In this document: positions 37,101-52,100 of the stretch, in pieces
Numbering within the stretch: position 1 is the stretch's first letter
How the letters are laid out: each line of letters begins with the position of its first letter
Source: Antedon mediterranea
Taxonomy: Eukaryota > Echinodermata > Crinoidea > Comatulida > Antedonidae
Direction of reading: 5' to 3'
NCBI RefSeq assembly: GCF_964355755.1
Contig: NC_092674.1
Location: forward strand, 813,001-877,000
Length of the DNA stretch: 64,000 bases
Notes under the pieces: model-generated
What the model was told of the DNA's origin: nothing
Database searches by the model: none
What the model saw: the letters and a program-made list of their open reading frames with translations, nothing else
Program-made: the position numbers and the translations under genes

Positions 37101-40100
37101 TACTAAACACAACCAGATATACTGTATTGTATCACTGCATTTTGCATAATATGGTATTAACTATAAGTTATATGTAGTTACTTTAGCAATAATTTCCCGT
37201 AATGGCTACAATGTTGTATTAAAGCAATTTATTAATAAACAAATGAACAAATCTTATATACTGAAGCCTATAGATGGTTATTTCAACAACAATGATGTAA
37301 ATGTTTTATTTATTTAGAACATATGTTGAAACTAGGAGGAAGAATGGGAGCATCTTTTAACATAGAAACAGTTATTGATTCAATCAACGTTAAAATATCG
37401 GAAGGAATCATGAACTATCAAGAAAATACACAGCATGTAACAGAAAAAGTAAGTACAGTTTTAGCACCATCTTATACGTCAAGAGAAAACTTCTGTTTTA
37501 TAATTTTATCGTAAAAAAATAAAAATGTGGCAGTTTGGAAGTATGAATTTTAAACAACAAATAAATGTTTTTACTGTGGACATGCAATCAAGTTAATAAT
37601 AGTTTACTTGAGGGCATAGTTTGTGGACTGTACCATTTATGAAGAGGGGTGTTCAATGAATTTTTTGAGTATATCCTGCTCTTTGAGGAGAATAGTTCAT
37701 TTGTTGGTTTATCCAGGTAAGTTAGCACTACTAACACCATTCTGGTTTGTTTATTTATTATTATGAATATTTTTATATTTCTTTATGAAAGTTGATACAT
37801 TTTTCTTAATTATTCTTGACACATGATTTTGTGTCTAAAAAAACAAAATATGATTCATCTGACTCAAGTCTAATTGCAGAATAGTGACGACAGAGTTATA
37901 TATAGTAGTATGAACATTGAAGTGTAACTTGATTGATTACATACAAATAGATAACATTACTTCATGTATTAAATAAGCATGCAATTTACACCAAGTGACA
38001 TTACTAAGAACATAGACACAGAAACAACAACATCAATCTTCAACATCTTCACTGTTCGTTTCTACTGCATAGAGAATATTGAAATTGAATTTTGGTCTTC
38101 CTAGTATAAAGTCGTCGTCATAAATTCCTTTCTCAGTATGATAGGAGTCAGGCTAGTGAATTCAAAATTGCTGGGAGGTGTTCAACGGCCAAGATATTTG
38201 CCGTGATATCATTGTTGTAGGATTTTGTTACAAAGTCTGTTGACTATCTGGTGTAATTTTCTTGTCTTCATCATTGTTCGTGTTTATCAGATCTCGCTAA
38301 ATTTTCTATTATGTATCAAATTCTTTTTGGTATTAAACTCTTGAGCGTTAACCTCTTTTATAGATTTGTCAGTTAACAGTTATTTAATCAATGTGATAAA
38401 CTGTAGCTTTTTTTCATATCAAATCTCCCTATTTATTATACTTTACAGTAATTCAATCCTAAAATGCCATATTAAATCTGTAAACATAGTTTTATAGTCA
38501 ATAGTAATAAAATAAAATATTGAATTATAAAACCAGCAACAACACAAACTGTGTTATCAATATTGGACTGGATATTTAATGTACTTGGCCAGGCTAAATT
38601 TATTTTACATACAGTCGACCTTCTCATTTACGTACCCCTTGGTCTGAGAGGCGTTCGTAAATGAAAAAGTTCGTAAATGGGAAGGTTCGGAAAAAAGCGC
38701 CCTCTATTAAATCAGTGGTAAAAACATGTCCAAACAAAATGCCCTATGTACAACTTATACTGTGTATAGTACACTATAAAGAACAAACAGTATTAAAAAT
38801 ACAGTATAAAACAATTAGATTTAACATGTAAATTAACACCTTAAATGCCAAAAAGATTGATATTTCTGCTTTTTGTTACGTTAACACACATTCTCTGTAC
38901 CAAAATTCCATCGTTTACTTTTTATTGTGCATATTTTGACACAAACTGTAATTTACGAACTTGTTCCTAAAGTAATAATATCAAATCCGTTCTGGACCGC
39001 AAATATTTACATTTTTAAGCTACTATGTATGTGTGGTGTTTGACAGCAAGTAAAATGGAATTCCCAGAAAAATGGCTATGCGACGACTGACAACAAAGTT
39101 TTAAAATGTTAATAAATAAATAAGTGTTTTTTTATATCGTAACCACATGCACAAACAAAACTAAATTGATAGTATGGTCATCGTAGCTAGCCTTTTTTGC
39201 AGTTCGCGATCAACCTTTGTTTTTTTCAAAAACACGTGCAGGGTGCTCTCCATGCACTCCAGCAGTGGGGATGATGATCTCTAGCTTAGGCCTAGACTAA
39301 ACGGCCTAGCTAACGGCCTAGGAATAGACAACTTTTAAACTAGAAATAAATCGTGGATCGTTTTTAATAAGCTTTGCTTTATTTATGAAATAATTGTTTT
39401 GGGGTAGTTTAATAAATTAAGAAGATAATAAATTAGTAGGTACGTAAAAGTTTTATTAATATTACTGATGACGTCATCGTTCGAACGGCGTTCGTAAAAT
39501 AGAAGGTTCGTAATTGAGAAGTGTGTAAATGAGAAGGTCGACTGTACTGTATTTTTCTTATGTAAAGACATAAACTCTTTCCACATACTATAGTACAGTT
39601 AGCACCTAAAGTACAGTATTCAATCGTAGTACCTACTGTACAGTATAACTATAATAATATAAAAATAATTATTTAATTTATTTAATATTGTTTCGCCATC
39701 CCTGTGTTATCAATATTGGACTGGATACTTGATGTACTTGGCCAGGCTAAATTTATTTTACATACATACGGTACTTCTTATGCAGCTACTTAGACATAAA
39801 CTCAGCTTAATTTCCACCTATTTACTTTAGTACCTATTCGTAGTACCTATGATAAAAAAAAAAAAAATTATTTAATTTATTTAATATTGTTTCCCAATCT
39901 CTAGATTTCTTTAGCTCTTTACACAATGTCATTGACTTTAACCAAAATCTATTTCTATTTAAAATCAATATCTATATATTGCAGTCAATAATGATTATAG
40001 TAGAATAATAAAATAGATAATGTGATTTATATTGATTTTAATTAAATTGATAGATTAAAATAATTAGATGATTTCAGTTAAAACATTCAGTGTTCAAACA

Positions 40101-43100
40101 CAAGTATTGTCTTGAAATAGATAAATAAATCAGAGAATAAAAAGAACGTCGCCATGTTTTGTATTCATGTCATGTCCAGCGTAGGCAAACACTGTAAAAC
40201 AAATGTATTACATGGAAAATATATTTGACATTTGTTACAATTTATTAGTCATTTAATAGTGTGAGTTGGCATGAATAGCATTTAAGTTATCGTCTTAGTC
40301 AATACGCACTGCATAAAGCAAAGTAAATTACTCAATATAAGTCTTACTATGCTAAAATAAATTCTAGTAAATTTGATGCTTTGCCGCCAGATAGACTATA
40401 GAACGTGAACGTTGTTTATTGTTCAATGTCTGTGTTTGCCTGTTTATCATGACAATGTTATTACATTCAAGTTCAAATTTAAAGATGTTTTAATCTTTCT
40501 TCTTTATTGTATACACAACAAAGCTTGTTTGACAAACAGACAGACTAACTAAGCCATAAACCCTAAAGCACATTGTAAAGTAATTAATCATCATAATGTT
40601 CATGTTTTATTGTTAATGTTGAACATACTGTAATGTATGATGAATAATGGACCTCCTAAAATTATTGAATATCCAATCAGATTTCAGTGAGGTACAGTAG
40701 CACTCCTTGCTTTAGACTACTACTTTTGAGTATTTTTATTTTTTTTTGACAAGCTATAATATTATAAGTTAGCCCTTCCCTGTTCTGTTTTTTTATCAGT
40801 ATTTTTACATTTGAATAGTATTTTAACATTGCCATTTGCAATGTATTTTTTCTTTGTTGTTTTATTGTCCTAATTATGCAAAACAAATTTCCATTTTGAA
40901 GTGGACCAATAAAATGTCTTCTTGCATCAGTATTAATATTATATGTCAGTGCTTTCCTGTTTAACAAAATCCTGTATCAGCCCCTGCCAATTTACCTTAA
41001 AACATAGTTTTAACAGTATAGAAATTAAGCCTTGTATGTTTCAGAAATATGTCAATCAAAATTGACCTTTCAACTTATTTCATATTTTGGAGTCAATATT
41101 TCTACCATTAAATGAATGTGTTGATGCTTGTTCAATGGTGCTATAAATTTCACAACCACTGGTAGAATGTAATGTTTCTCACATTCAATTGAAGTTATTT
41201 TTTCATTAATATTTTACAATTTAACTATGTCAGATTAGCTGGATTATTAATATAAAATTATATTACTCTGCGGAAATGTTTATAGTATGTCAGTAATGAT
41301 ATTAAATTTAACATGATACCAATATTTTATGTACACTGGGAATAAAATTAACAAGTTTTACATATAAATGTAAAACTTGTTACAAAAAAGAAAATTGCGA
41401 CATAAAAAAGAAAAATATTAAATTTCAGATTTAAAGTATACAAAAATACAGAATACAGAAAGGAGATTTAGTAATTTTGAACACCTAAAATAATTAATTT
41501 TCATAATTTTAAAATCTCATATTTTTTTGCTTTTTTATATTGATTATTCATTCATTCATTCATCATTTATTTCGGGATACCATGGTCACATAATCATTGT
41601 ACAGATAACAAACAAAAGAGTTGAGGTTGTACAGTATTACAGACAAAATATATACTGTATAACATAAAAAATAAAGATTCCTATTAAAATATTTGGTGAG
41701 AACGTTAATAATTGTGTTTAAATTCTCCTTACTTAGGCCTCTTTAAGTAGAAACATTCCTTCTTCTTTCTCCACCTTCTGTCAATCTAAAATGCCTCCAG
41801 CTGACTTCAATTCAATAATCTACACCTGCTGATCAAGCTTAGAAAACAGGAACAAACCATTGGAAATATATTGTATGCCTCGATGGGTAATAAGACCTAT
41901 ATTTTGTACAGTACCGCCTTAACACGTCTGTAGTATATTAGATTCCATAATATTGTATGTATGATATATAGTATGCTTTGTAAATCTAAAGCTCTATCTA
42001 CACTATCAAACTTGGTGTGACAAAAATGTGTGATGTGCCCATATATGGACATGATGATGTCATATTACTACCATATTTGGGCACATCACATTGTTTTTTG
42101 TCAAACTAGTTTGATAGTGTAGACAGAGCTTTATACTTAGTCTAGGAAAAAAACAGGTACCCATATAAATAGGTTTCTTAGTTGGGTGTTGTATTGGATT
42201 TAGGCTGAGTGTTAAATTCTTTAGGACTGTTCCAGAGATGAAGACTTTGAAGATGGGTATATCATACCCAGCATAATTACATGCATGATCTTAGACAGCT
42301 AACAAGTCTATGAGACCAAGCTGTGATTAAGTTCAAAACTTAAATGTGTACCACCATTCAGTTAGACCATGTTTAGTTGTATAATCATGGATGAATATAG
42401 GTCAACAGTGTGGTACAATAATTGGGAATCGTTAATACATTGTTGTCAAAGAATTGAATGGTGGTTGGCAGCGATTTCACCTGAATAGGGAGTATAGAAA
42501 CAATGTTACATTGTTGCCTTTCATTTTGAACAACAAAATGCTCTTATTAACAAACTTTCAATTCAAACCAATAAGTATACTGTAACTTCTACTAGTCATG
42601 GGGCCCGGCGTTCTTTGAAGTAAGTTGTTGGTTGAACCGCCAAGCTTGGAAAGATAATCGGACCTATGAAGGCGATGTTTGTTTGTGATCAATGGTGGAT
42701 AATCATGATTAATATTTGAGGACAATTTAACACCTTTGAAATTGTTGCTGATATTTAAAGATTATGCATATTTTGCATAAAGCAAGCCATCAACTCTGTC
42801 ATTAATAAAGCAGTCATTTTTCTGTCTATGAATTTGCATTTTTGTAGACGTTAGTATCCATATATTTTCCATCTGGTAAACATTTTTAATGCAAATATTA
42901 TCTGATAACTGAATTATTTACATCAAATATGAATGTTTAATTGTTCATACCAGCTGAAATTCATCTTGCCATTATGAGTTCAGGTTTCCTGCAAGCAAAT
43001 CTGATATCATTTTAACGATTCCAGCCAAATGATACATAATTTTGATTCCTGTAATAAATGATAAAACTGGAATTACTGAGATTTCATAAATTAATATCCA

Positions 43101-46100
43101 ATTACACAGTATTTATCACTTGTTATGTAATTGGCAAGTTTGTTTTCTGTTTTTATGATACTGTAATTGATAATTTAATCCCCCCTTAGCAAGCCTCTTT
43201 GATGATGTGTCCAACCAGGAAACTTCCTATATTAAAGTTTACTCATTTGATGTATGGGAATGCTGCAGTAATGTTACCTGGGCAACAGCAGGAGGTCATA
43301 CTAGTATTTTCTCTTCTGTGAGGTCATAGTTAATGAAAAGACAGGAAAGATAGCAATGATGTTATCTGTTGATTGAGGCCTAAAAAGGCCCTTGGTTAGG
43401 GCACCATCAAAGGCATCTCACAGCCTAAAAGGCCCTTGGTTAGGCCACCATCAAAGGTATCTTTCTTACGGCTAGCATTCGTCTGCATTGTGCAGTATTT
43501 AGAAGTTTGATAGTTTCTCTGAAAATGTAGTATGACATTAATCGCAGATCCAATTTTTAAGTCTAGCTATAGTATATCTATAGATTCAAGAGTGTTTATT
43601 GGTCTATAAACTGGAAATGGTTACTAAAAATGTTAGAAATTAGTTTTAACATTTCTAAAATTGAGAATGACAAAGTTTTGTATCTTTTGTATTCATTATA
43701 ATGATTACAGCCTATTATGTTAATTTGTTGATTAGTAGCCTCAGCTTCATCCTAATGTACTGCCATATTACAGTTTAAATAGACAATTTTGACAACATCG
43801 AAAGACAGCTAAGTAGATGCTAACAAGAGAACTTAAAATCTGAATCATAAATGTAATTTGTAAAAGCAATTCATAGACTTAGTATTTATTGCTGCTGAAG
43901 TGCCATACTGTATAGTACTTATTTTCTGATGGTCATTTAGTAATGTTCATTTTCATTTTCTCGGTTTAAATAAATGTAATGGAAGTAATGAACACAAGAA
44001 TTGTGAATCATCATAAGTATAATTTGTTCCAGCAATTTATATAAATTGCTTTGTATGATTAGTTCTTTTTATCTAGTTTATTGTTCCTTTAGCAATTCTT
44101 ATTATCTCTCATAACAAATAAAGCTTGGTTCCTACTTAGACACAACACAATGAATAGACTTATATTTGTTATGTTTTTATAATGCTCAAATAAGGTACGT
44201 AAAGTACTATCTAAACAAATGTACTTAAATACCGTTACTATCTTATGTTAATTAAAATTGAAATGTTAAAAATTTAAATAGGATAAATGTTTGTAATTTT
44301 TGACAAACATCCCATTTTATTCTAAGTCAGAGATAAACCATTAACGTGTTCTAACCGGTTGTCACACGAGTTAAGTGTGTACTGCAACAGTCGGACAAGA
44401 CTTAAACGATGTTGTTTGCCACAAAATATCCAATGAGAGGATTAAAGGGATCAGGATGTTTTAACTTCAACAAAGATTTATGAATGCTAACATGTCTGAA
44501 CGCATTTTTAGCTTAGTAATTTGTGTTTTGACATTCACAACATAAATGTTTTGTTGCTTGAACATTTTTAAGTTTCTGTTCTTGAAAATATTTGTATAAT
44601 TGTCAACACATACTGTACACAATGCTGTATGTACAGTATTTTGTATAAAATAAACTATAGAGGGCAGCATTGAGAGTAGTGTCAATTAATTTGAATAAAC
44701 CATACAGTATGTACTACATCTGTAAACGGTTATTTAAGAAAATTACATCATATTATATATAGAAGCATTTAACAGTTTCCAATTACAAATAAGTTTGATT
44801 GTAGAATTGGTAGCCCAAATTTTAAACCATAATTTATTATATAAATTTACAGGCACAGAAGAAATTCTACCAAAGTATCATACATATTCTATATATGATT
44901 ATTTATAAAAAAAACTTTATAAAATAAATTTGTTTATTGTAATATATCACACTTATTTGTGGACCCTCTAGTATCCTAGTACATAGAATTGTTATTAACA
45001 AATTTGTGTACATTTACATTCAGCACACATAGTGCATACTGCGTCATAGTACAATGTGATGCTATTCTCTGCCCTTTTATACCTTCATGCTGTGACCAAC
45101 ATTCAGCTCTCATCATGGCATGAAAAGCCTGCAGGGCTAAACTACTCCAGCTCAAGGTTATAATTTGGCATATTCCATTTACTTAATAGGGTATGTAAAA
45201 CAATAAAATACCTGTGTAGTACTACAGTGATTAGGTATTAAATTGTGTGAGGAATGTACTGTACAATTATGACCTTCATTTCCGAGGTGGCAAGAGAATT
45301 GAAAGATATTTTTAATAATTCAGATTCATCTTTATTAATTAATGATGTGAAGTGGTTTTTTAGTCAATTTAATACATTTTTGTTAAAGATTTCATTTGTC
45401 ATTACTTACTAGTACTAGTAGTCCAAACTAAAAGCCTCAGATTTCAAATTTAATGTTTTTTGTTGGTTAGCAAATGTTATCAGATCTTAATTTAGTATAC
45501 ATCTGACTATGAATATTCCAGATTAACCAAAATGTTTATAACATGAATAATAATCTAGGAATTGAGTTATATCATTAGATATTTATTGCAGCAGTAGTAC
45601 AAATTTGGTAATCAATAATCATTAAATTTATGAATAGGTTTCTTGTATTAATACATTATACGTGCATTTATACTTACTACTAAGGATACTATATACAAAG
45701 GATAGCTAACTGTATTTATTATTGATATTTAATGTATTGAAATATCTCTTTAAATACATCTATAAATAGAATACACAGACAATAGAAGAAGCTACACCTT
45801 CTAGCTATTGTTAAAGATGTACATTGCATATTGTATTCTTTTCATTTACCATATGCAAACTTATACCAGATTAAATCATTAAGTCATTCCTTCTACAGTT
45901 AATTTAGTGTGTGTGGAAAAAAGAAGAGTACATTATAACTTTTATGAAAAAAATGGATTATCTGTGAGTTACTGATTCCTCTTAACCTTTAAAAATATCA
46001 AATTTGAGGGCATAGTTGATATATTATACCATTTGTAGAGAGGGAGTTTTCAATGAAAATTTCTACTTTTTGAGTTATACAGTATCTCGCTCTTCAAGGA

Positions 46101-49100
46101 GAAAGGGCTATTGTTGGTTTATCCAGGTAAGCTAGCACAAAATAGACTACCAACACCATTGTTGGTTTGTGTAACTTTCATATTTGGCCAAGATATTCCT
46201 CAAAGTAATTTATTTTCATTAAGAATAGTCTTAATGCCATGGTCTCTTAAAATATTCAATCATCTCCATAATAGTATTCCTTTTTAGAATAGAATAGATT
46301 TCTAATTTCTTTTTTTCATAACTATTTTCATGTATTGTATTATTTAATTAGAATTTGCTTTGAAATTATTCATATAAAATAGCATTGTTTCATAAATAAA
46401 TAATTCACTATTCAGCATGTCCATCTCCACTTTATTTGTGTAGTTCACTGAGATTATGAGATTTGATTGTGGTTTGCCAATGACAGTCAAAAATGATTAC
46501 TGATTGTAAGTAAATCTGGATAGCTTTTTTATATTTTTATGTAACTTTGGAAAATTCATTTCAATCATAATTATTCTTGGTTTTATTACAAGATTTTGTT
46601 TTCATCAGCAGTCCGATGTCAGTACGAGATTGTTGGATAGGGTTTGCAATATCCAATCAATTAATTGATAAGTGTCAGATGATATTAATCGAATTTAGTT
46701 ACTGTATTGTTATTTTAAACAAAATCTTAAATTGGCAACTTGTACTTGTATTTTTCTTCGTATAAACATAAAGCAATGATCAGATAGTGTCTAACATTGT
46801 GGACAACTTATGTAGAATCAGACAATCAATAGTTAAGTTTTTTGATAATTATGTTTTAATATTTAACAACCAAGGGGAAACTTAGTTGGATCCCAAGAGG
46901 AAACTTAGTTGGATCCCAAGAGGAAACTTAGTTGGATCCCAAGAGGAAACTTAGTTGGGTCCCAAGAGGAAACTTAGTTGGATCCCAAGAGGAAACTTAG
47001 TTGGATCCCAAGAGGAAACTTAGTTGGATCCCAAGAGGAAACTTAGTTGGGTCACAAGAGGAAACTTAGTTGGATCCCAAGAGGAAACTTAGTTGGATCC
47101 CAAGAGGAAACTTAGTTGGGTCCCAAGAGGAAACTTAGTTGGGTCCCAAGAGGAAACTTAGTTGGATCCCAAGAGGAAACTTAGTTGGATCCCAAGAGGA
47201 AACTTAGTTGGATCCCAAGAGGAAACTTAGTTGGATCCCAAGAGGAAACTTAGTTGGGTCCCAAAGGTGTCCCCTTAATAGAGGTTCTAAATTATAATAT
47301 ATTACATTATTGCAATAAGTACTGACAATAGTTATACATATAGATATTACAACAGATGCTGTTAAATTGAATAATTAAGGATACTGTTTAATATTCATTA
47401 GCATACAGAAGTTGAAGATGTAAACCTGCTATCCCTATGGTAAGCATGCCAAATAACAACCAATTCCCTCTAGTATTAAGATGTAAACAAATGACTGCTA
47501 TCCCTATGGTAAGCATGCCAAATAACAACCAATTCCCTCTAGTATTAAGTTACTTGGAAGGTTAACTTATGTCAACTTAATTACCTCTCCACTAATCACT
47601 TCATTTAACAGTTCAGTAATTATTCATTTAATTTGCATACTGATTTGCATAATTGATTGTGATAATGTGTCATAGAGATATTTTACTTGAAATATAGATT
47701 TTTCGAAAATGGCTCTTGGTAAGTTTTTTTTTAACATTTAACAGTTACACTTTTTTCTTTTTTAACTAAATTAAATTAGTTTTTAATAATTCAATAAATT
47801 ATTCCTGAAATGTACTTGTCTATTTTGTGCCTAGCTTACCTGGATAAACTAACGATATCCTTTCTTCTCGAAAAAGTAGAAGTTTTCATTGAATCCCCCT
47901 TTCCACAAATGGTATAGTTCATGATCTATGCTATTTAAATTGTTTTCTGTGCTTTGGTTTCTATTCTTTCTAGTTGAAACTAGGTTTTATATTATCTTCT
48001 TGTTTAAATATTTTGTTACAAGCGCCGTTACAGCTGTGTGTATAACTTCATTTGTAGTGATATTTTATTTATTTGATTAATGTTAATGAAGATGAATGAA
48101 TTAAATATTGGTTTACAAAGGAATCTATCAGAATGAATTGTCATAATGCAATAGCTACCATCTGGTACCATCATTCCTCTAGTATTTACAACACATCATC
48201 TACATCCATTACTCATCTTTATATTAAAATGATTTAACTTTACACATTATGAAATTTACAGATGTTGAAGAAATTAAAATTTGTAATCCGAAAACATTTG
48301 ATCGAGTATTAAAAAAAAATGGTTGTCTTGGTAACAGGAGGCAATTAAAGTTTCTGAAGATTGTCATGTAAAATTAATCACAGAACTTTTGATTAAAAGT
48401 GATAATGTTTTATTTATTATGATGAAAAGGAATAGTTAATGGTTTTCAATTAAGTGTTTTTATTACATGACTGCTGCTGGTATAGTATGTATGTTGATTA
48501 TCTAGATTTAAAAGATGTCTTTTGTTTAGGCGATTCTCCATCTATGATTTCTACAGTGTATCATAGGCAAATTCCTTTATACAGTATCACATATGTATGA
48601 CATCATGTGATGTCTGTATCATGTCTATTGATTAGCCGATTCTCCATATCTATAATTTCCCCAGTATCATAGGCAAATTCCTTTATACAGTATCACATGT
48701 ATCACATGTGATGTCTGTGTTCTGTCTATTGATTAGCCGATTCTCCAAATCTATAATTTCCCCAGTATCATAGGCAAATTCCTTTATACAGTATCACATA
48801 TGTATCACATGTGATGTCTGTATCATGTCTATTGATTAGCCGATTCTCCATATCTATAATTTCCCCAGTATCATAGGCAAATTCCTTTATACAGTATCAC
48901 ATATGTATCACATGTGATGTCTGTGTCATGTCTATTGATTAGCCGATTCTCCATATCTATAATTTCCCCAGTATCATAGGCAAATTCCTTTATACACTAT
49001 CACACATGTATCACATGTGATGTCTGTGTCATGTCTATTGATTAGCCGATTCTCCATATCTATAATTTCCCCAGTATCATAGGCAAATTCCTTTATACAC

Positions 49101-52100
49101 TATCACACATGTATCACATGTGATGTCTGTGTCATGTCTATTGATTAGCCGATTCTCCATATCTATAATTTCCGCAGTATCATAGGCAAATTCCTTTATA
49201 CACTATCACATGTATCACATGTGATGTCTGTGTCATGTCTATTGATTAGCCGATTCTCCATATCTATAATTTCCCCAGTATCATAGGCAAATTCCTTTAT
49301 ACACTATCACACATGTATCACATGTGATGTCTGTATCATGTCTATTGATTAGCCGATTCTCTATATCTATAATTTCCCCAGTATCATAGGATAGGCAAAT
49401 TCCTTTATACACTATCACATATGTATCACATGTGATGTCTGTGTCATGTCTATTGATTAGCCGATTCTCCATATCTATAATTTCCTCAGTATCATAGGAT
49501 AGGCAAATTTTTTTATACACTATCACATATGTATCACATGTGATGTCTGTATCATCATAGGACGTAAGCCTTATTTGTCATATGTGGAGATCTATTTTGC
49601 GTAACCATAAAGTTTCAGACAATTTATATTAACAATACGTTAAAATTTATACCTAAATGTCATCTCTCTAGTGACTTGCTATAGTGTGTACTGTGAATAA
49701 ACTAGATTTTAGTTTTATAAATCCATTATATTCAGTTGTTGAGTTGAACATTATGTATACACATTAGTCTAATCAACGTTAGCATTTATTCGGTCAGTTT
49801 GCTTGCTGGGCTTAAGGTTTTATCGTTGCGTTCACTTTGACATTTTGTTTGATGCAAATAATGGAGAATGTAAAATAAAACTGATTAAATGAATGATTTT
49901 TGGAATATCATTTGACAAAAATAATATAATGGTTTAACGTAATGAATTATATACAGATAAAAATAATATGATTCAGTTTTTCTTCAGCAAACAATGAAAT
50001 TGGTATTTATAGCCACGGATGTTATGGATTTTTGTCAGAAAAAATATGACATTGTTGTGGTTTTCTCAGATGTATAGCACCAAGTAGAAAAATACTGGTT
50101 TAATATAATCTCCTTGTTATAGTTTGGTAGTAAAAGTATCTGCAAGCTTTAGAATGAATTTATTGTTCAATGTGTGATCTTGTAATTGTTATTAAGAATC
50201 AAATGTGTGATCTTGTTGATCAAATCAGAGAAGGATTGTCATTGTTATGAAGAATGAGATCCGTTTGATAAACAATCCATCAATTGTCGGCTTTGATATA
50301 ATTCAGTATATTGTTTCTTTGCTCTATACTATCATAAATCAGTTTGATTGTTTATAATCATGTTCTTTTATGGATATTCAACTCATTATCACCCACATAT
50401 GGATGGTACTTGAAGACACTTTAGTGTTGTCTCAAGTTTTCAATATCCTACATTTAAATTGTTGTCTTTGACTAGGTAGAATAATAATGGTATACAATAC
50501 ATAGATTGTTGCAGACAAGTTATTTCAATAGTACAGTACAGTTATGAATTTATTTGCTATCATCAGTATAATAATAATATTACAAGATCTTTGAAAACAC
50601 TTTTATCAACTACCTGATTGAATGGTATGAACAGAAAAAAAGTACATACCTGTATAACCAAATAAATTGGTCATTCAACTATGAAATATTTCTGATTCAT
50701 ATTCTGGTATATCTTCTACAAAAACCTTCCATATATCTTCTAACTTGTGTTTTAGTGCTGTTTGTTTTTGTAAGCTATTCTATTATTATTGTTTCTATTA
50801 CTGTAAGTTTCACTTTGACAATACAGAGTTCAATATAATACCTCTATGCTTCCACATATGATGGTTATTAATTTAGGAATACAATGAAAGCAGCATTACT
50901 GCTGCTTAACTTTATTTGATTTCATTATTATAGATTTTTTTTATTATCAATATTTATTATATTATCATAATCCAAGAAAACGATGCTTTTTATTCATCAT
51001 AAAAAATGATAAATATAACTTTTTGTTCTTTTATTGATCTTTAGCCCGGGTCAATAAAAGACAATGACAAAGTGGAAGTGATTGTTTATGTTCTTTGTGT
51101 GTAGTGTGTAATGATGTCTAATGGTCCAAGTGTAAGTTCCTGGATCGACATATTCACATTTCCACCTTTACCAACAGTTCTAGTTATAAACTCTTCCATT
51201 TTTCACAGTTTAGGCACAAAATGTGTTTGTGTCGTATGCTAAAATGTCATGGGTGTGAACAGGGCTTTAGTCACAAACATTTACTAACAACCATCCACAG
51301 TATGAACCGATGTCTAATGTTCACATTTCCACCTCTTTCATATATCAAGACACGTTTTATGCTAACACTCAAAATTTGTTAGTGTCGTACATTAACCCTT
51401 TCACTGCGTATACCCGGTACGGTACTACCGGGTATAAACAAACGTCGTTGAAGTGCGTATACCCGGTAATACCGGGTATGGGCAAAACAATGATTTAATC
51501 GTATTTGCCTATAATATATAGCACCCTCTATATTTGTTCGATGAACTTGAATATTTTTGCAAGTCATTAAAACATTTTTCCAGCAAAAAAAACGGCCCTC
51601 TATAGCTGTATTATTGTCTTGAAAATCATGCGCCCTCTATAGTTATATTATATAGTATAGTGTATATAATAGTATTCTATCTTGGAAAGTTGTTTTGAGT
51701 AGCGTAATGGCGGCCATTTTGAAAGTAACCAAAATTTACCAGCCCCAATAGGGCAACATTGTATTTATCACAACAGGCAAAAAAAAAAATTCTGAAACAA
51801 TAGTTAGTTTTGTACTATAGTGAATTTTTGGAAAATGTCATTATTTTCACTATTTTGCCCCAAAACTTTGATTTGTGCATAATTTTTATAAAACAATAAA
51901 AATAATTCAATTTTTTTAAATATTTTTATTTGTTATACGTATCTTCATCAATATCCAGTTGGAAAAACGTATTCCATAAGAATTTCTTATAGAAAATATA
52001 GTTTTTATCATTGATTCGATAAAAAACACGAAATCCAAAATACCTGTAATGACGTCACATGACGTCATCAATATGCAAATTACTTTTTTTTTATACTTAA

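Noticed and set aside
49281-49526. Minus-strand open frame of 81 codons
   Set aside because: It reads the 103-bp satellite, with the same peptide repeated.
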